Origin: Shewanella sp. 10N.286.48.A6 | GTDB taxonomy: Bacteria; Pseudomonadota; Gammaproteobacteria; Enterobacterales; Shewanellaceae | Reading direction: 5' to 3' | NCBI RefSeq assembly: GCF_002873135.1 | Contig: NZ_MCVI01000045.1 | Span: 32,351 to 96,350, forward strand | Length of the DNA: 64,000 nucleotides | Part shown: positions 26,331 through 35,510 of the stretch, one piece after another | Layout of the letters: every line of letters begins with the position of its first letter | How positions within the stretch are numbered: position 1 is the stretch's first letter | Made by a program: the position numbers and the translations under genes | Notes under the pieces: generated by a model | Told to the model about the DNA's origin: nothing | The model's database searches: none | What the model saw: the letters and a program-made list of their open reading frames with translations, nothing else

Positions 26331-27047
26331 CTATTTTACTCGGCAATCTATATCCGCTTGCCCAAATTGGCTTAGCACGGCTTGTTGCTGGTGAGTCCAG
26401 AAACTAACATTCTGCCCTTGGTATTTCGCCCCAGATGCACTTAGCGTCAGTAATGTTAATAGCGGATTTTGCTGCGCTACCGTGACAGCTCTTGAATCTG
26501 CAATTGGATCAGCAGTTGGAGCTAAGCTTAGGTTCAATATTGCTGCAGGTATCGCAGTTTGGTTATAAAAATAAACCCTAATACTCATCAGATTGTTGTT
26601 CGATGGGGGATCACATTGATATTGTACCGCCTTAGGTACGTCAAATACCGCAGCGGCGATCTGTAATTCGGTTAGCCGTGAAGTATAGGCGTAAATCACG
26701 CACTGTTTAATATCGTCAGCCTTCCAACACTCATTACGGCCTTTTATCCAGCCTCGCTGAAAAGCTTTAAGTTGCGCTAATGCATCTACATCTAAATCAG
26801 CATCTGCGCCTAGCTGGGAAATTGACTTTTTGAACACTTGATTGAGCTGTATATCAAGCTGTGCCAATTGACTATCTTGGCAAATAAGCTGCTCCACTTC
26901 GCCACTTGCTTGCTGGCAATCAAAAGCAGGCGCTAACTTATCAGCTTCAGTGGCTTGAGTATTAGCTAATACCTCATGATCACTCAGTGCAATGGCCTGA
27001 GTGCTCGCGCAGTAACTCAGCAATAACAGTAATGCTCTTATAGCCAT
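26331..27047 (-). CDS. Exported LprI-like plus MliC-like protein (putative lysozyme inhibitor)
   Basis: 238 residues with a signal peptide (MAIRALLLLLSYCASTQAIA). Residues 40-130 resemble the LprI/DUF1311 domain (FDCQQASGEVEQLICQDSQLAQLDIQLNQVF...QRGWIKGRNECW...CVIYAYTSRLTELQ). Residues 145-235 resemble MliC, the C-type-lysozyme inhibitor domain (YQCD...VYFYNQT...LSASGAKYQGQNVSFWTHQQQAVLSQFG). Both families are linked to blocking lysozyme, so this is probably a periplasmic or envelope inhibitor. The ATG at 27045-27047 has AGGA nine bases upstream; a TTG three codons earlier is possible. It lacks a lipobox, unlike E. coli MliC. Confidence 0.75.
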   Translation of the reverse strand: MAIRALLLLLSYCASTQAIALSDHEVLANTQATEADKLAPAFDCQQASGEVEQLICQDSQLAQLDIQLNQVFKKSISQLGADADLDVDALAQLKAFQRGWIKGRNECWKADDIKQCVIYAYTSRLTELQIAAAVFDVPKAVQYQCDPPSNNNLMSIRVYFYNQTAIPAAILNLSLAPTADPIADSRAVTVAQQNPLLTLLTLSASGAKYQGQNVSFWTHQQQAVLSQFGQADIDCRVK

Positions 27048-27159
27048 GATAGACAATCCTATTTTTAAAGGTGCTTAAAAATAAATCATAACCTATCTGG
27101 CTAATTTAGCTTAATCGAGCATGAGCTTAATCCAACAGCTCAACTCAGCAGTAACAGCT

Positions 27160-27345
27160 TTAGGCTTTGATATTAATGTTATGGCCTGAGTTACCAACCG
27201 GTGGTGGCAGCGCGGCTTCAATTAATTGAAGGGCCATTTCACCTTCAATTTTTTGCTGATCTTTTGCAATTACAGCAACTTTGAGGCTACTACCTGAATC
27301 GATATTGGTCGGCATTGATGATGGAGCATTGATGGAAAGTGCCAT
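27160..27345 (-). CDS. Small YjfB-like protein (putative motility-associated)
   Basis: 61 residues, soluble. The central segment LKVAVIAKDQQKIEGEMALQLIEA followed by a PxGNxGxxIN tail (PPPVGNSGHNINIKA) resembles the short YjfB family (putative motility protein), which has the same alanine/glutamine-rich helix and an INxxA ending. No flagellar gene is near, so the role is unproven. Weak ribosome-binding site (GAGTAA) before the ATG. It is a single gene reading away from ohrR, with which it shares an intergenic region of about 275 bp. Confidence 0.5.
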   Translation of the reverse strand: MALSINAPSSMPTNIDSGSSLKVAVIAKDQQKIEGEMALQLIEAALPPPVGNSGHNINIKA

Positions 27346-27620
27346 AATATTATTACTCTAATTAGCGAAACCTAAATGGGTTAATGATTTATCGGCCAAA
27401 ATAAGGAAAGGTAGATAATATTTTTGTATTAATCTGTATCAGCGCAGTAATGGCTAATGGTCTATCAGTATATTGTATTGTGCGCAATTTAAGTGTGATA
27501 AACTGATAATCGCTTTGGCTATGCAGTAGTTGTGATTAAGCTGCACATCAAATACTGAGCGCCATAGATATTAGAATTTTGCGAGAAAGTAAGCCTGTGA
27601 CTAGGATTTAAGGAATGATT

Positions 27621-28058
27621 ATGAGTGAAAAGTTTGATGCATTGGCATTAGAAAACCAAGTATGTTTTGCGCTTTATAGTGCCACCAATGCGGTCGTGCG
27701 CGCTTATCGGCCACTACTTGATGAACTATCACTAACCTATCCGCAATATTTAGTGATGATGGTGCTGTGGAAAGAGCCCGGGATTAGCGTTAAAACCTTA
27801 GGTGAAAAATTACATTTGGACTCAGGCACCTTAACACCGTTACTAAAAAGACTGGAAACAAAGCAACTGGTTATCCGAGATCGCAGTAAAGAAGACGAGC
27901 GGGTTAGGGTATTACAGTTAACGCCCCAAGGACTGGCTTTAAAACGGCAAGCGAGCCAAATTCCACAATTGATGCGCTGTAAAGTCGGTGGCAGCGCAGA
28001 TGAATTACAGCAATTAAAGTTACTCAGCGAGAAAGTGTTAGCGCAATTACAAGCCTAA
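27621..28058 (+). CDS. ohrR: OhrR, MarR-family organic-peroxide sensor
   Basis: 145 residues with a winged-helix DNA-binding domain. The N-terminus MSEKFDALALENQVCFALYSA puts a cysteine at residue 15, exactly the peroxide-sensing cysteine of OhrR, and RAYRPLLDELSLTYPQYLVMMVLW is typical of the subfamily. The wing region is KEDERVRVLQLT. I start at ATG 27621, since AAGGA directly abuts the earlier ATG 27615. OhrR normally represses ohr (organic hydroperoxide resistance), which usually lies next to it; no ohr gene is in this window, so its target is elsewhere or not present. Upstream, AT-rich sequence at 27460-27500 could hold an autoregulatory site but I cannot define it. Confidence 0.85.
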   Translation: MSEKFDALALENQVCFALYSATNAVVRAYRPLLDELSLTYPQYLVMMVLWKEPGISVKTLGEKLHLDSGTLTPLLKRLETKQLVIRDRSKEDERVRVLQLTPQGLALKRQASQIPQLMRCKVGGSADELQQLKLLSEKVLAQLQA

Positions 28059-28117
28059 CTAGACTCAATGAGCTATCGAGCCTATTGTCATCAAACTGTG
28101 CGGTCAGAAAAAGTACG

Positions 28118-28151
28118 CTGTCATAAAAACGACACCAAAGCGTCATATAAT
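28118..28151 (+). promoter_or_regulatory. Candidate Pho box with -10 element upstream of chrA
   Basis: Three 11-base units, CTGTCATAAAA, ACGACACCAAA and GCGTCATATAA, run in phase, like the CTGTCAT-type repeats bound by PhoB. The last overlaps a perfect TATAAT at 28146-28151. The middle unit is weak. The transcript would have a leader of about 140 bases before chrA. Confidence 0.4.
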
Positions 28152-28299
28152 TAATCTAGTGACGGGGTTGATAGCAAGCTGGTATTAATGATCTCGTATC
28201 AAACTCTTATTATTTAAAACTAATTATTTAAACCTCATTATTTAAACTTAAGCCAGTGATGCTATCGCCAGCTTATCTCTAAACGGAATTGGACAGCTT

Positions 28300-29451
28300 A
28301 TGTGGCAAATATTTACCCGCTTTTTAGCCTTAGGTTTAGTCAGTTTTGGCGGCCCCGCAGCGCATATTGGTTATTTTAGGCAGACCTTTGTTAGCGAGCT
28401 TAATTGGCTCGATGAAAAACGCTATGGCAGCTTTGTGGCGTTAAGTCAGTTTATGCCAGGGCCGGGTTCGAGTCAGGTTGGCTTTGCTATTGGTTATCAT
28501 CGCGGCGGCTTAGCAGGCGCAATAGCCGCATTTTTGGGTTTTACCTTACCGTCTTTTATGTTGCTGTTCTTACTCGCCATAACCAGTGCCAAGTGGCTTG
28601 AAGCCGATGCGGTTGTCGGCATAATCCACGGCTTAAAACTGCTGGCAGTAGTGGTCGTTGCTGATGCGACATTGGGAATGTTTAGCCAATTTTGTCAGCG
28701 AAAAACCGCCCGGGTTATTATGTTGCTTACCGCAGCTTGCTTGATGTTACTCCCCTCAATGCTGACCCAAATTATCGTATTATTGCTGGCGGCGATAATG
28801 GGCGTGGTATTGCTCACCAAAGGCGAAAATATTACCCCAGAAAATAGCCCCATTAAGCTTAACTATGGCTGGTTAGCATTATTTATCATTGGCATAGTGT
28901 CGACGTTTTACTTTATTAATCAAACTGGCACCCTAGGCCAAGTATTTGCACAATTTTATCAGGTGGGCAGCTTAGTGTTTGGCGGCGGTCATGTGGTGCT
29001 GCCACTACTGGAAGCCAATGTCGGTGAGCTGGTAAGCCCAGATCGATTTCTAACCGGTTATGCACTAGCGCAGGCGATTCCTGGGCCTATGTTCACCTTG
29101 GCGACCTTTTTAGGGGCCGATTTATGGTTGGAGCAACCCATTTTAGGCGCGATTGTGGCGACCATTGCCATTTTTGTACCGGGATTTTTACTGATGCTGG
29201 TGGGGTTAAAAAGCTGGCATGCTATCAGTGAGCGACCGGTTATATCAGGTGCTATTGCTGGAGTGAATGCCGCAGTGGTGGGGTTATTGTTTGCCGCACT
29301 TTATTCGCCAGTGTTTACCTCAGCGGTGCTATTACCTATTGATATGGCATTGGTGTTATTAGGCTTTGGCGTGCTGAAAATCTTTAAGCCCAACATTGTT
29401 TTGTTAGTAGCAGGGTTTGCCGCTACAGGGGCTTTGTTAGCCGTGCTTTAA
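28300..29451 (+). CDS. chrA: Chromate transporter family protein (ChrA, two-domain)
   Basis: 383 residues, about ten membrane helices, long-chain CHR family. The two halves carry the paired motifs: FGGPAAHIGYF and PGPGSSQVGFAIGY in the first, FGGGHVVLPLLEANV and IPGPMFTLATFLGA in the second. ChrA proteins extrude chromate, probably in exchange for protons, but members also occur where chromate is not relevant, so the substrate is inferred. The gene stands alone after ohrR with a 241-bp gap holding a Pho-box-like promoter, and has a strong bidirectional terminator after it. No chrB or chrC is nearby. No clear ribosome-binding site beyond a weak GGA. Confidence 0.87.
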   Translation: MWQIFTRFLALGLVSFGGPAAHIGYFRQTFVSELNWLDEKRYGSFVALSQFMPGPGSSQVGFAIGYHRGGLAGAIAAFLGFTLPSFMLLFLLAITSAKWLEADAVVGIIHGLKLLAVVVVADATLGMFSQFCQRKTARVIMLLTAACLMLLPSMLTQIIVLLLAAIMGVVLLTKGENITPENSPIKLNYGWLALFIIGIVSTFYFINQTGTLGQVFAQFYQVGSLVFGGGHVVLPLLEANVGELVSPDRFLTGYALAQAIPGPMFTLATFLGADLWLEQPILGAIVATIAIFVPGFLLMLVGLKSWHAISERPVISGAIAGVNAAVVGLLFAALYSPVFTSAVLLPIDMALVLLGFGVLKIFKPNIVLLVAGFAATGALLAVL

Positions 29452-29470
29452 CTAAATACGATATCGCGAT

Positions 29471-29514
29471 AAAAAAAGGCAAGCTTGGTGATATACCTAA
29501 GCTTGCCTTTTTTA
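29471..29514. terminator. Bidirectional terminator between chrA and the formate dehydrogenase gene
   Basis: AAAAAAAGGCAAGCTT and AAGCTTGCCTTTTTT pair in a stem of at least 14 bp around a loop at about 29487-29498, with A and T tracts on both sides. The two genes converge here. Confidence 0.9.
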
Positions 29515-29541
29515 TCAGTTTTACTTCAGTTAAGCGTGAAA

Positions 29542-32500
29542 TTACACCGCTGTGGCTAACTCCGCTTTAACGGCGCAGACTTTAAACTCAGGTATTTTGG
29601 CCACCGGATCGACTGCGTTATTGGTTAACTTATTCGCCGCCGCTTCAGCAAAGTGGAACGGTAAGAATAAAACGCCCGCTTGCGCTCGCTTAGTGACAAA
29701 GGCGGCAATTTCAATTTCGCCGCGGCGTGAACTCAGTTTTAAATTATCGCCATTACTCACCCCAAGACGCTCAGCATCAAACACCGACATCATCACTCTT
29801 GGGGTACCTAAAGTATCTAAACCGCTGGTTTTTCGGCTTAAGGTACCGGTGTGAAACTGCTCTAATAAGCGACCTGTAGACAATACCAATGGATACTCAT
29901 CACAGGTAGATTCGGCTGGGGCGCGATAGCTCACGGCGGTGAATATACCTTTGCCTTTAATGGGCTGCTCATGATGCAGCACGGGCGTTCCCGTATGTTG
30001 CTCATCACGGCAAGGCCACTGCAGCCCTTTACTTGGCGTGCCATGTTTATCAGCACTTAAACGATCCCAAGTGATCCCTTGATATTGCGGGGTCACTTGA
30101 TTGATCTCGTTAGTGATCGCTTGCTCGTTAGCGTAGTGCCAGTTAGCGCCCAGTTTATTGGCAATATCTTGAATGATTTGCCAGTCAGCGCGGGCTTGTC
30201 CCGGCGGGGTTAATACTGCTTCTAGGCGCTGCACTCGGCGCTCTGTATTGGTAAAGTGGCCCTGTTTTTCAGCAAATGATGCCGCAGGTAGCACCACATC
30301 TGCATACTTGGCGGTTTCAGTTAAGAAGATATCTTGCACCACTAAAAACGGCAGCTTCTCCAAAGCTTCAAGCACATGGGCTTGATCTGGGTCGCTCAGC
30401 ACAGGGTTTTCGCCCATAACGTATAAGGCTTTAACTTTATCTTCGGTAATGGCATGCATCACTTCAGTGGCCGTTAAGCCCTCGGTGGCTGACAGCGGCG
30501 TTTGCCACTGCTGCTCAAATTTCTCACGCACCACAGGGTTATCAACCCGCTGATAGCCAGTGTAGTAATTTGGCAGCGCGCCCATATCACACGCACCTTG
30601 AACATTACTTTGGCCACGCAGTGGATTAATGCCTGCACCCACTTTACCTAAATTGCCACAGAGCATTTGCAGGTTAGCGATAGCAGTGACATTGTCATGG
30701 CCTGAGGTGTGCTGGGTTATGCCCATAGCGTAGTAGACTGCGGTTTTCTCCGCTGTGCCAATATAACGCGCCATTTGGGCAATATCCTCAGCGCTAACCC
30801 CACAAATCTTGGTGGCATTTTGCAACTGATATTCAGGCTTAAGCACTTCTTGCATCACTGCATCAAAGCCTTGGGTATGGGCGTTGATATAGTCTTTGTC
30901 ATGCCAATCATGACGAATGATCTCAGCCATAATCGCATTGAGCAGCACCACATCAGAGCCGGGCTTTTGCGCTACGTATAAACAGGCATCATCAGCAATG
31001 GAGACACGTTTTGGGTCGGCAACGATCAAGCGGGCGCCATGGGAGCGAATCGCTTGTTTAATTCTTGAGGCAATTATCGGGTGCGCATTGCAGGTATCTG
31101 AGCCTAAGATAAAGATTAAGTCAGACTCTTTGATCCCCGGAATATCATTGGTCATTGCGCCGCTACCCAAACTGAGTTGCAGGGCTGACACAGTACTGGC
31201 ATGACACAAACGGGCACAATGGTCGATATTATTGGTGCCTAATACGCTGCGAACAAACTTTTGAATGAGGTAGTTATCTTCATTGGTGGCTTTGGCTGAG
31301 GCTAAAGTGGCAATGGCATCAGCGCCTGCTTCAGCTTTAACCTTGGCAAAATTATCGGCGATGGTATCTAGCGCTTCATCCCAACTGCAGGGGATCAGCT
31401 CGCCCATTTTACGAATAAGCGGCGTGGTTAAGCGTTGCTCGCTTTGAATAAAGTCAAACCCAAAACGGCCCTTAACGCACAACATGCCATCGTTAACATC
31501 AGAGTGTTTACTGCCTTCAACATGGCAAATTTTGCCTGTGGTCGGTGACACGCTGACTTCGATACGACAACCCACACCACAGTATGTACAAATGGTCGAG
31601 GTGGTCGTTAACTGCTCTTCATCGCCTTGGCGTTTATCACGGGCATCAACCAGCGCGCCAGTTGGGCACACTTGCACGCAGTTACCACATTGCACACAAT
31701 CACTGTCGGCCATGCTGGCACTAAAGCCAACCCGAGGTGCTTGGCGCTCATCGGTTAATTGATTCGGTAATGCTTGGAAGCTGTCTTTAGTGAACTTAAT
31801 GGCATTGTGACCACTTTGCTGACCACAAATATCGACGCATTTGCCGCAGCTAATACAGCGGTTGGCATCAAACTGAATAAACGGGCTGGTTTTATCCACC
31901 GCAAATTGGCGCGCATTGGTGCTGTCTAATTGCTCCGCTTGCACATGATACTCAGTGGCATAATCACGTAATTTACAATCGGTATTGGCCTGACAAGCAC
32001 ACTCTAAACAGCGGGCGGCTTCTTGCATTGCTTCATCGGGCGCATAGCCTAACTCCACTTCATTGAAATTTAGCTGACGCTCAATGGCGCTAAGCTCAGC
32101 CATTTTGTAGCGAGGTTTTGCTGCAATGCTGGGGTATAACTCGGCTGATAATTCAGCGGTTTTAGGCGCTTTCGTTGCATTAAATGGTTTTGGGGTTAAG
32201 TCGCAATTGAGCCCCTCGTGTAGCAATTTATTAATGGCTACAGCGGCTTTACGGCCATCACCAATGGCCGCTACTGCTGTCGCTGGGCCGCGGCGAGAGT
32301 CACCAATTACAAACAGTTTATCAACCCCTGCAGACATAGTGTGCTCACAGCCGATAAAAGTATTCCAGCGAGTTAGCGCCAGTTCACCTGTGGTGAGGTG
32401 ACTGGCTGGATCTTCCATAAAGCTCATATCTGGGGTTTGCGACACCGCAGCAATGACAGTATCAAAGGCTTCAATAAAGCTTTCGCCAGTGGCTTTTGGT

Positions 32501-33774
32501 GAGCGCCGCCCTGATGCATCAGGTTCGCCCAAGGCCATTTTCGCCAGTTCAATGGCGCTGACTTGGCCGTCTTCATTAGCGATATTGTTAAGCGGATTAG
32601 TTAAAAAGTGAAACTTAACCCCTTCAACTTCAGCTTCATGAATTTCATAAGGCTCAGCGGGCATATCAGCACGGGTACGGCGATAAATTAAGGTGACATC
32701 ATGGCCTGCGCGCACGGCGGTGCGGGCGCAATCAATGGCAGTATTACCGCCGCCAATCACCGCGACTTTATGACCGATTTGATAGCTTTGCTCGGTGCAG
32801 TAATCACGCAGGTAATCGACCCCTAAGTAACAGCCTGTTAGATCACTGCCCGGGTAGTTCATCGCCACTGCTTTTTGGGCGCCAATGGCTAAACACACAG
32901 CATCGTAATCATCGGTAAGTTGTTTTAGATGAACATCTTCACCAAGGCGGGTATTAGTGACAATGTCTAGGCCATTTTGGCTAAGTAAATCAATTTCTTT
33001 ATCAAGAATATCTTTAGGTAAGCGATACTCAGGAATGCCATAGCGCAGCCAGCCGCCCGCTTTGGGCATAGACTCAAAAATGCGCACCTGATGGCCTTGG
33101 TTTGATAAAAAGTAACCGGCGCTTAAACCAGCAGGGCCACTACCAATAATGGCGACTTTTTTACCAGTAGCTGGCAGCTTTTCAATTTGATAGCTGTGCT
33201 CATCGGCAAGGTCTAAATCGGCGGCGTGGCGCTTTAATTGTCTAATAGCCACTGGCTCATCAACCAAGCCACGGCGACATTCGGCTTCACAAAAGGCCGG
33301 GCAAACACGGCCAATAGACAGCGGCAAAGGTAAGGTTTGCTTAATGACTTTTACCGCTTCGGTGTGATTACCTTGGGCGATATGAAACAGGTAACTTTGA
33401 ATATCCACCCCTGCAGGGCAGGCTTGCTGACAGGGCGCTTCACAGTCAGCAAAGTGATCAGACAAAATAGTGGTTAACGCTGCTTGGCGTAACTTGCTTA
33501 ACTCAGCGGTTTGAGTGGTAATGTGCATGTCACTGGCAACAGGGGTTTCACAGGCTTTTACTTTGCGGCAGCTGCCATCGTGATTTTTGATATCAACCAC
33601 ACAAAGATTACAGGCTTGTTTGCCATGACTGTGTTTACCATCGCTGTGCTGGGTATTGCCGTTTGCAGGATCGCATAAGCTAGGAATGTTTATCCCGCCA
33701 TCGCGAGCGGCTTGAAGAATATTTTTATCAGCACTGACAGTTAACGTAATGCCATCTATTTTGAGAGTAATCAT
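29542..33774 (-). CDS. Formate dehydrogenase alpha subunit fused to a GltD-like NAD(P) flavoprotein
   Basis: 1410 residues. Order: a 2Fe-2S ferredoxin domain (1-80, Cys34, 55, 58, 75) with a His-rich insert; a GltD-type Fe-S segment (CEAPCQQACPAG...CPAFCEAECRRG); an FAD domain (VAIIGSGPAGLSAG) and NAD(P) domain (VAVIGGGNTAIDCARTA); two 4Fe-4S clusters (CISCGKCVDIC, CVQCGNCVQVC); then an FdhF-like molybdopterin domain with a 4Fe-4S site (CTYCGVGC). The active-site segment ARLCHAST has Cys, not selenocysteine. It should oxidise formate and pass electrons to NAD(P). ATG 33774 and GTG 33777 are both possible starts; AAGG upstream favours the ATG. Single gene; no fdhD or beta subunit adjacent. Similar fusions are known in Shewanella annotation. 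Confidence 0.88.
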   Translation of the reverse strand: MITLKIDGITLTVSADKNILQAARDGGINIPSLCDPANGNTQHSDGKHSHGKQACNLCVVDIKNHDGSCRKVKACETPVASDMHITTQTAELSKLRQAALTTILSDHFADCEAPCQQACPAGVDIQSYLFHIAQGNHTEAVKVIKQTLPLPLSIGRVCPAFCEAECRRGLVDEPVAIRQLKRHAADLDLADEHSYQIEKLPATGKKVAIIGSGPAGLSAGYFLSNQGHQVRIFESMPKAGGWLRYGIPEYRLPKDILDKEIDLLSQNGLDIVTNTRLGEDVHLKQLTDDYDAVCLAIGAQKAVAMNYPGSDLTGCYLGVDYLRDYCTEQSYQIGHKVAVIGGGNTAIDCARTAVRAGHDVTLIYRRTRADMPAEPYEIHEAEVEGVKFHFLTNPLNNIANEDGQVSAIELAKMALGEPDASGRRSPKATGESFIEAFDTVIAAVSQTPDMSFMEDPASHLTTGELALTRWNTFIGCEHTMSAGVDKLFVIGDSRRGPATAVAAIGDGRKAAVAINKLLHEGLNCDLTPKPFNATKAPKTAELSAELYPSIAAKPRYKMAELSAIERQLNFNEVELGYAPDEAMQEAARCLECACQANTDCKLRDYATEYHVQAEQLDSTNARQFAVDKTSPFIQFDANRCISCGKCVDICGQQSGHNAIKFTKDSFQALPNQLTDERQAPRVGFSASMADSDCVQCGNCVQVCPTGALVDARDKRQGDEEQLTTTSTICTYCGVGCRIEVSVSPTTGKICHVEGSKHSDVNDGMLCVKGRFGFDFIQSEQRLTTPLIRKMGELIPCSWDEALDTIADNFAKVKAEAGADAIATLASAKATNEDNYLIQKFVRSVLGTNNIDHCARLCHASTVSALQLSLGSGAMTNDIPGIKESDLIFILGSDTCNAHPIIASRIKQAIRSHGARLIVADPKRVSIADDACLYVAQKPGSDVVLLNAIMAEIIRHDWHDKDYINAHTQGFDAVMQEVLKPEYQLQNATKICGVSAEDIAQMARYIGTAEKTAVYYAMGITQHTSGHDNVTAIANLQMLCGNLGKVGAGINPLRGQSNVQGACDMGALPNYYTGYQRVDNPVVREKFEQQWQTPLSATEGLTATEVMHAITEDKVKALYVMGENPVLSDPDQAHVLEALEKLPFLVVQDIFLTETAKYADVVLPAASFAEKQGHFTNTERRVQRLEAVLTPPGQARADWQIIQDIANKLGANWHYANEQAITNEINQVTPQYQGITWDRLSADKHGTPSKGLQWPCRDEQHTGTPVLHHEQPIKGKGIFTAVSYRAPAESTCDEYPLVLSTGRLLEQFHTGTLSRKTSGLDTLGTPRVMMSVFDAERLGVSNGDNLKLSSRRGEIEIAAFVTKRAQAGVLFLPFHFAEAAANKLTNNAVDPVAKIPEFKVCAVKAELATAV

Positions 33775-34399
33775 CACTAGGCCTTGTAGGGGTTATTACA
33801 GGCTAAATTTTCGCCCTTTATTAGCTCTACAAAATATACCTATTTTTAGATGAACAGAATCAAGCTGAGTAAGTGGAATAAGCTTTTGTAACCGCCATCA
33901 CGCTTGGGTGTGGTTTTGTGACTTAATCTGTTTTGCTCTAGCTTTAAGTGGGATTAGGTCGCAAATTTGGGGTTAAATTGATCTTGGTGCTATTGGTAGT
34001 TGATCGCTGCCATATTCGAGTGCTGATAAAAGTTTAAAGCTAAGGGGAGTAACGTGCAGATTTGAAAGAGATTGTTGTAGATGTGCTGAATAAAAGGCCC
34101 GATTATGTCGCAGGTTAACGTTTTTTTAGCAATTGATTCTAAGCCGGTTACATTACCAGTCAGCGGCTTGATGAACCATTTTTAGCTATAGTAATGCCAT
34201 GGTTTTGGGCTATTTGCTGACATTTTTAGCCAATAACACAGCTTGTGGTTCAGCTTGCTGATGGGCGGTTTTTTCCTGGTTATCAACAATTCCACTAATG
34301 TTTGTTAATAATCGCCTCTGAGCGCTAGGTTTAGTCGCAGTCATGGGGTAAAATGCGCGGTTAATTGTATTGTTTACCGCTAAATTAAGTAGAAAATTC
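33775..34399. other. Gene-free stretch between formate dehydrogenase and prfB
   Basis: About 625 bp holding the divergent promoters. I see no FNR site; a TTGAT half-site at 33978 lacks its partner. A 26-codon frame at 34105 (MSQVNVFLAI...) overlaps a possible AAGCCG/CGGCTT hairpin and has no visible ribosome-binding site. A TAAAAT near 34346 may be the prfB -10 element. Nothing else recognised. Confidence 0.6.
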
Positions 34400-35498
34400 A
34401 TGTTTGAAGTAAATCCAGTTAAATTCAAAATCAAGGAACTCGCTGACCGCACCGAACTTCTTCGGGGGTATCTTTGACTACGCTGCCAAAAGTGAGCGTT
34501 TAGAAGAAGTCAGTAGAGAGCTCGAAAGTGCGGAAGTTTGGAATGATCCAGATAATGCCCAAGCCCTAGGTAAAGAGCGCAGCGCCCTAGAAGCCGTCGT
34601 GAAAACGATCGACGATATGGATAGCGGCCTTGAAGATATTGAAGGACTGGTTGAACTTGCCATCGAAGAAGATGATGAAGAAACCTTTAACGATGCCAGC
34701 ACAGAATTAGATGATCTTGAGAAACGTTTGGAAGAACTTGAATTCCGCCGTATGTTCTCGGGCCCACATGATGCTGCAGACTGCTACTTAGACATTCAAT
34801 CAGGTTCTGGTGGTACCGAGGCACAAGATTGGGCCAATATGGTACTGCGTATGTATTTACGTTGGGGTGAAGCCCACGATTACAAACCTGAACTAATGGA
34901 AGTCACCGACGGCGATGTCGCTGGTATTAAAGGCGCAACCATCAAGTTTAATGGTGAATATGCCTTTGGTTCGCTGCGTACAGAAACCGGTGTTCACCGT
35001 TTAGTGCGTAAGTCACCGTTTGATTCGTCAGGTAAGCGTCATACTTCTTTCTGTTCGGTATTCGTTTACCCAGAAATTGACGATTCAATTGAGATTGATA
35101 TCAATCCATCTGATTTACGTATTGATACCTACCGCGCCTCAGGTGCAGGTGGTCAGCACGTCAACAAAACCGAATCAGCAATACGTATTACCCATTTACC
35201 CACTAATACTGTGGTGCAGTGTCAAAATGACCGTTCGCAACATAAGAACCGTGACGCTGCAATGAAACAATTAAAAGCGAAACTGTACGAGTTAGAAATG
35301 CTCAAACAGAACGCTGATAAGCAAGCCGCGGAAGATGCCAAATCAGATATTGGTTGGGGCAGCCAAATCCGTTCATACGTGCTTGATGATGCCCGTATTA
35401 AAGATTTACGTACCGGTGTTGAAAACCGAAATACCCAAAGCGTCTTAGATGGCGACTTGGACAAGTTTATTGAAGCTAGCCTTAAATCTGGCCTTTAA
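34400..35498 (+). CDS. prfB: Peptide chain release factor 2, with programmed +1 frameshift
   Basis: 365 residues after frameshift, the same length as E. coli RF2. It recognises UAA and UGA and hydrolyses peptidyl-tRNA. Frame 1 begins at ATG 34400 and runs 25 codons to TGA 34475-34477. The frame then shifts by one base (GAC at 34476) and continues to 35498. The specificity motif SPF ([12 protein letters not shown]) and the catalytic GGQ ([14 protein letters not shown]) are both intact. It is followed by lysS after 12 bp, the same pairing as in E. coli. An automatic caller sees only a truncated frame from 34599, because the N-terminal 25 codons are in a different frame. Confidence 0.97.
34454..34478 (+). 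promoter_or_regulatory. prfB: prfB autoregulatory frameshift site
   Basis: CTT CGG GGG TAT CTT TGA C. The slippery CTT before an in-frame TGA followed by C, with a G-rich Shine-Dalgarno-like stretch 3 bases before it, is the classic RF2 site. In E. coli the SD-like element is AGG GGG; here CGG GGG keeps the G-run but loses the A. TGA read by RF2 terminates when RF2 is plentiful; scarcity permits the shift. Confidence 0.97.
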
Positions 35499-35510
35499 CG
35501 AGAGAAGAAG

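Noticed and set aside
33978..33992. TTGAT half-site before the formate dehydrogenase gene, as a possible FNR site
   Set aside because: The second half does not match ATCAA, so anaerobic control cannot be claimed.
34105..34185. 26-codon frame MSQVNVFLAI... in the gap before prfB
   Set aside because: No ribosome-binding site, and it overlaps a hairpin. Not supported as a gene.
34210..34452. 80-codon minus-strand frame across the prfB start
   Set aside because: It overlaps the real prfB N-terminus and its frameshift site and has no ribosome-binding site or family signature.
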